Below, piece after piece: positions 31,591-33,587 of a stretch of DNA of 33,587 bases. Source of the stretch: Bacteroidales bacterium (GTDB lineage Bacteria > Bacteroidota > Bacteroidia > Bacteroidales > VadinHA17); the NCBI GenBank assembly GCA_022865305.1, contig JALHSP010000144.1, positions 1 through 33,587 of the forward strand, in the 5' to 3' direction. The first letter of the stretch is position 1. Each line of letters starts with the position of its first letter. The notes below the pieces were generated by a model that saw only the letters and a program-made list of their open reading frames with translations, made no database searches and had not been told where the DNA came from. The translations under genes were made by a program, and so were the position numbers.

Positions 31591-31644
31591 TATTATTATT
31601 TTAAATTCCTTAAATATCTATAAAATACTCCTGTTTTGGGACTG

Positions 31645-31675
31645 CAAAAGTAATTAACAATATTTAAAATACAAA
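31645..31675 (-). promoter_or_regulatory. Promoter of rpmE2
   Basis: Minus strand: -33 TTTG (31672-31675), 19 nt, -7 box TACTTTTG (31645-31652). The full Bacteroidota consensus is present. The leader is about 50 nt to the ATG at 31590. Confidence 0.7.
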
Positions 31676-31740
31676 AGGAATTAACAAATAATTGAGAAAT
31701 GGCGTATAGAAAATCTTACTGCCTGGTATCCGATGGCTGG

Positions 31741-33135
31741 CTAATGAATATTTATTATACGGTGGTCGATCAGGATGAAAAGTACTGAAATAAGAACAGA
31801 ATAAATAAGAAATACTTTTACGGGAATGTATTCAGTTGGCTTAATTTTCATTTTCACCCAAACATATGCAGCCAGGTATATCTTGCTGAGAGTATAAACG
31901 ATAAATGTTGAAAGAGCAACACCAATGATATTATATCCCCATTTTATCATTAAAAGGCTTAAGGGGATATTTATTGCAAGTTCAAGAATAGCTGCAATAA
32001 GTGTAATATGAGTCTTTTTCCTGCCTACAATAATTGTCTGCGGAAAGATAAGCCTTGGAATTATAAGTAATGTATAAACAAGGAAAACACCGGAACTTTT
32101 CTCAAAATCAGGATTGAACAGACGGGGATAGAACCAGCGTGCAAAAAGCATGATAATCATTGTAGTTGGGAAAAGCAGGTGCATAAGTCTCTTTGACTTA
32201 AGCTTTATTTTTGCAAGGGACTCTTTCATCCTCGACCGGGTCGAAAATTCAGGAAGCATGGCATTACTGAGTCCATTAGCCAGTAAAACGACCAGAGGAA
32301 ATTCCTTTGCCCCGTAACGGAACCATGCAAAAATTGCCGGATCGTGGTAAACTGCCGAAATAATTACACCATCAGTATACTGAGCTGAACCACTTATCAA
32401 AGAAGTCAATATTAATGGTGTTCCCAGGTAAAGGTGCTCCTTCATAAACTGGAAAGAGACTTTCATTTCTGTGTACCGTTTCAACAAAATAAGCAGCCAT
32501 ATCCATCTTATGCCGGTTATTGCCAGCAATCCATATATCGACCAAATGATATCCTTTCCCAAAAGTACAGGTGTAATCACAAGTAAAAGCTGTGCACTAT
32601 AGGTGTAAATACCATACTGAAGAATACGGTGCGATCTGTTATTAAGGAGGTAGATATACTCAATCAGGCAAACCGGGCTGCTCAGCAGCAGGTACAATAA
32701 CAGCAAATTTATATAAGGAACATTGCCTGTAAAATGGAAAACTGAAATGTTATTCTTAATTGAATGTCCAAAAGCAAAAAAGAGGAGGCTGAAGAAACAT
32801 AATAAAAGGAATGCGTTAAATATTTCCGGTGATTTGGTTTTCCCGTTTTCACCAATTTTTCTGTAGGTTTTGTTGCGGTGATAAAGAGGCAGAAGGGATT
32901 GAATGATTCCTGTGACCCAGAAAAAGCTTAACAATCCGGCAATAAAAAGGAACATTTCCCATGATCCAATTTCAGCACGTGTCAGGTGGCTTTTCGTAAA
33001 AATAATGCTGATGATAAGAAAAACCGTAAATTTCATCAGCTGAAAGATCTGAAGTCCCGAAATATTGTCAATGAATTTAATCCGTTTCAATCCTTTAATG
33101 ACAATTTTAAAATCAATACGTATAACAATTTTCAA
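31741..33135 (-). CDS. Polysaccharide/oligosaccharide flippase (MATE-like, Wzx family)
   Basis: 464-aa integral membrane protein with about 12-14 hydrophobic helices in the layout of the MOP superfamily polysaccharide-export branch; such proteins flip undecaprenyl-linked oligosaccharides across the inner membrane. Supporting stretches: SAQYTDGVIISAVYHDPAIFAWFRYGAKEFP in the middle (cut here across helices) and LIIPRLIFPQTIIVGRKKTH near the end. No glycosyltransferase genes are beside it, so the exported polymer is unknown. The start could be the ATG at 33135 or a nearby internal codon; the first 25 residues are basic and not membrane-spanning. Confidence 0.82.
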   Translation of the reverse strand: MKIVIRIDFKIVIKGLKRIKFIDNISGLQIFQLMKFTVFLIISIIFTKSHLTRAEIGSWEMFLFIAGLLSFFWVTGIIQSLLPLYHRNKTYRKIGENGKTKSPEIFNAFLLLCFFSLLFFAFGHSIKNNISVFHFTGNVPYINLLLLYLLLSSPVCLIEYIYLLNNRSHRILQYGIYTYSAQLLLVITPVLLGKDIIWSIYGLLAITGIRWIWLLILLKRYTEMKVSFQFMKEHLYLGTPLILTSLISGSAQYTDGVIISAVYHDPAIFAWFRYGAKEFPLVVLLANGLSNAMLPEFSTRSRMKESLAKIKLKSKRLMHLLFPTTMIIMLFARWFYPRLFNPDFEKSSGVFLVYTLLIIPRLIFPQTIIVGRKKTHITLIAAILELAINIPLSLLMIKWGYNIIGVALSTFIVYTLSKIYLAAYVWVKMKIKPTEYIPVKVFLIYSVLISVLFILIDHRIINIH

Positions 33136-33177
33136 GCTGGAAAATTGTCAGGGAAGTTCATTTTTTTTTGAACCGCT

Positions 33178-33185
33178 CAAAGATA
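33178..33185 (-). promoter_or_regulatory. -7 box TATCTTTG of the flippase gene
   Basis: Exact TAnnTTTG on the minus strand, 42 nt before the ATG at 33135. No -33 TTTG at normal spacing. Confidence 0.45.
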
Positions 33186-33222
33186 GTAATTGAACTCAAG
33201 TGTCAGAAAATAAAATTAAAAT

Positions 33223-33253
33223 TTTGTGAATAATAATTTTGAGAGTAATTTTG
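33223..33253 (+). promoter_or_regulatory. Promoter of tRNA-His
   Basis: -33 TTTG (33223-33226), 19 nt, -7 box TAATTTTG (33246-33253), a full consensus match ending 12 nt before the tRNA. A second identical box TAATTTTG lies at 33234-33241, so there may be two start sites. Confidence 0.65.
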
Positions 33254-33265
33254 CACTTCAGAAAC

Positions 33266-33343
33266 GGTGGATGTAGTTCAGTTGGTTAGAACGTCGGATT
33301 GTGGTTCCGAAAGTCGTGGGTTCGAATCCCATCTTCCACCCCA
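33266..33343 (+). tRNA. tRNA-His (anticodon GTG)
   Basis: A complete cloverleaf with the extra 5' G (G-1, 33266) opposite C73 that marks tRNA-His. Acceptor GTGGATG (33267-33273) / CTTCCAC (33333-33339), D stem GTTC/GAAC, anticodon stem TCGGA/TCCGA with loop TTGTGGT (GTG at 33301-33303), T arm GTGGG-TTCGAAT-CCCAT. CCA is encoded (33341-33343). The acceptor stem has one T-T mismatch at pair 6:67 (33272/33334). A likely integrase gene begins 94 bp downstream, so the 3' end may be an attachment site. Confidence 0.95.
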
Positions 33344-33437
33344 CTACTCTTCAAGGTGATCATTATCAGACACTTGAGAATTTTGTTTTTGGCTCAGCAC
33401 CAAATTTGATCTCAAAAAGCTTCAACCCACTGAAGAC

Positions 33438-33587
33438 ATGTACCCGTTCAAAAAAGCAAAACTCAATGATTGTGGCGGAAACCTCTCCGGCAGATGGTAT
33501 ATTGAGTTTTCCGCCTGGGATGTCCAAAAATCTCTCCTGGTACGAAAACGATTTTACGAGGTAAATAACATCCCCTCGGAACAGGAT
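33438..33587 (+). CDS. Probable tyrosine recombinase (site-specific integrase), N-terminal part, runs off the window
   Basis: An open frame of 50 codons from ATG 33438 with no stop before the window end. The residues GRWYIEFSAWDVQKSLLVRK followed by RFYEVNNIPSEQD match the pattern of the N-terminal arm-binding region of Bacteroidota tyrosine integrases (W-x-I-E-[FY]...LVRKR). The catalytic R-H-R-Y part would lie outside. Its place just behind a tRNA gene, reading away from it, is the classical site of an integrated element. The call rests on a short stretch, so it is moderate. An overlapping frame 33301-33564 reads through the tRNA and is not a gene. Confidence 0.6.
   Translation, partial: MYPFKKAKLNDCGGNLSGRWYIEFSAWDVQKSLLVRKRFYEVNNIPSEQD

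Noticed and set aside
33301-33564. Plus-strand frame of 87 codons starting inside tRNA-His
   Set aside because: It reads through the tRNA and overlaps, in another frame, the integrase-like frame from 33438, which has the recognisable family pattern.

Overview
The window looks like chromosomal DNA of a Bacteroidota bacterium, most likely an anaerobic or microaerophilic Bacteroidales/Marinilabiliales-type lineage. Four things point there. (1) The gene order is characteristic: parA-parB-DUF5683-MltD/LysM; DUF4492-cydA-cydB; and birA | rsfS-ftsH-cdsA-psd. (2) The Bacteroidota -7 promoter box TAnnTTTG recurs upstream of many genes. (3) Shine-Dalgarno sequences are nearly absent. (4) Several regulators and enzymes are Bacteroidota-style. 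[FeFe]-hydrogenase maturase HydF together with cytochrome bd and a flavodiiron protein suggests a fermenting anaerobe that defends itself against O2.

Layout. 1-457: no gene, degenerate repeat remnants. 458-2469 (-): membrane AraC-type/TPR regulator broken by a frameshift in an A8 run. 2470-2856: intergenic, with a 36-bp perfect palindrome, an ATCTGCG-type repeat and the hydF promoter. 2857-4071 (+): hydF. 4114-4674: small cassette with a DUF559 nuclease gene between about 46-bp inverted repeats. 4675-11644 (-): parA, parB, DUF5683 protein, MltD-like lytic transglycosylase and a SGNH-MBOAT acyltransferase fusion. 11854-12807 (+): lipid kinase. 12797-14360 (-): glutamine cyclotransferase and a small HAD protein. 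14443-15162 (+): pssA. 15217-18150 (-): cydB, cydA and DUF4492. 18212-19378 (-): AI-2E family permease. 19501-19679: gene-less repeat whose ends match those of the DUF559 cassette. 19822-20247 (+): small heat-shock protein. 20269-25572 (-): flavodiiron protein, psd, cdsA, ftsH, rsfS. 25728-26468 (+): birA. 26458-27544 (-): SRPBCC protein and pyrE. 27543-28154 (+): NUDIX. 28171-31590 (-): coaD, lon, rpmE2. 31741-33135 (-): polysaccharide flippase. 33266-33343 (+): tRNA-His, followed at 33438 by the start of what looks like a tyrosine-recombinase gene running off the window.

Working together. CdsA, PssA and Psd give a complete CDP-diacylglycerol to phosphatidylethanolamine route, with a lipid kinase able to recycle diacylglycerol. 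MltD and the SGNH-MBOAT fusion are adjacent in one operon, which suggests envelope glycan cleavage coupled to O-acylation. CydAB and the flavodiiron protein remove O2 (or NO), protecting O2-sensitive metabolism such as the hydrogenase that HydF matures. FtsH, Lon and Hsp20 handle protein quality control.

The most novel-looking material is the DUF559 cassette with its gene-less relative at 19.5 kb (a candidate nuclease/repeat mobile family), and the integrase start directly behind tRNA-His, which probably marks the edge of an integrated element.
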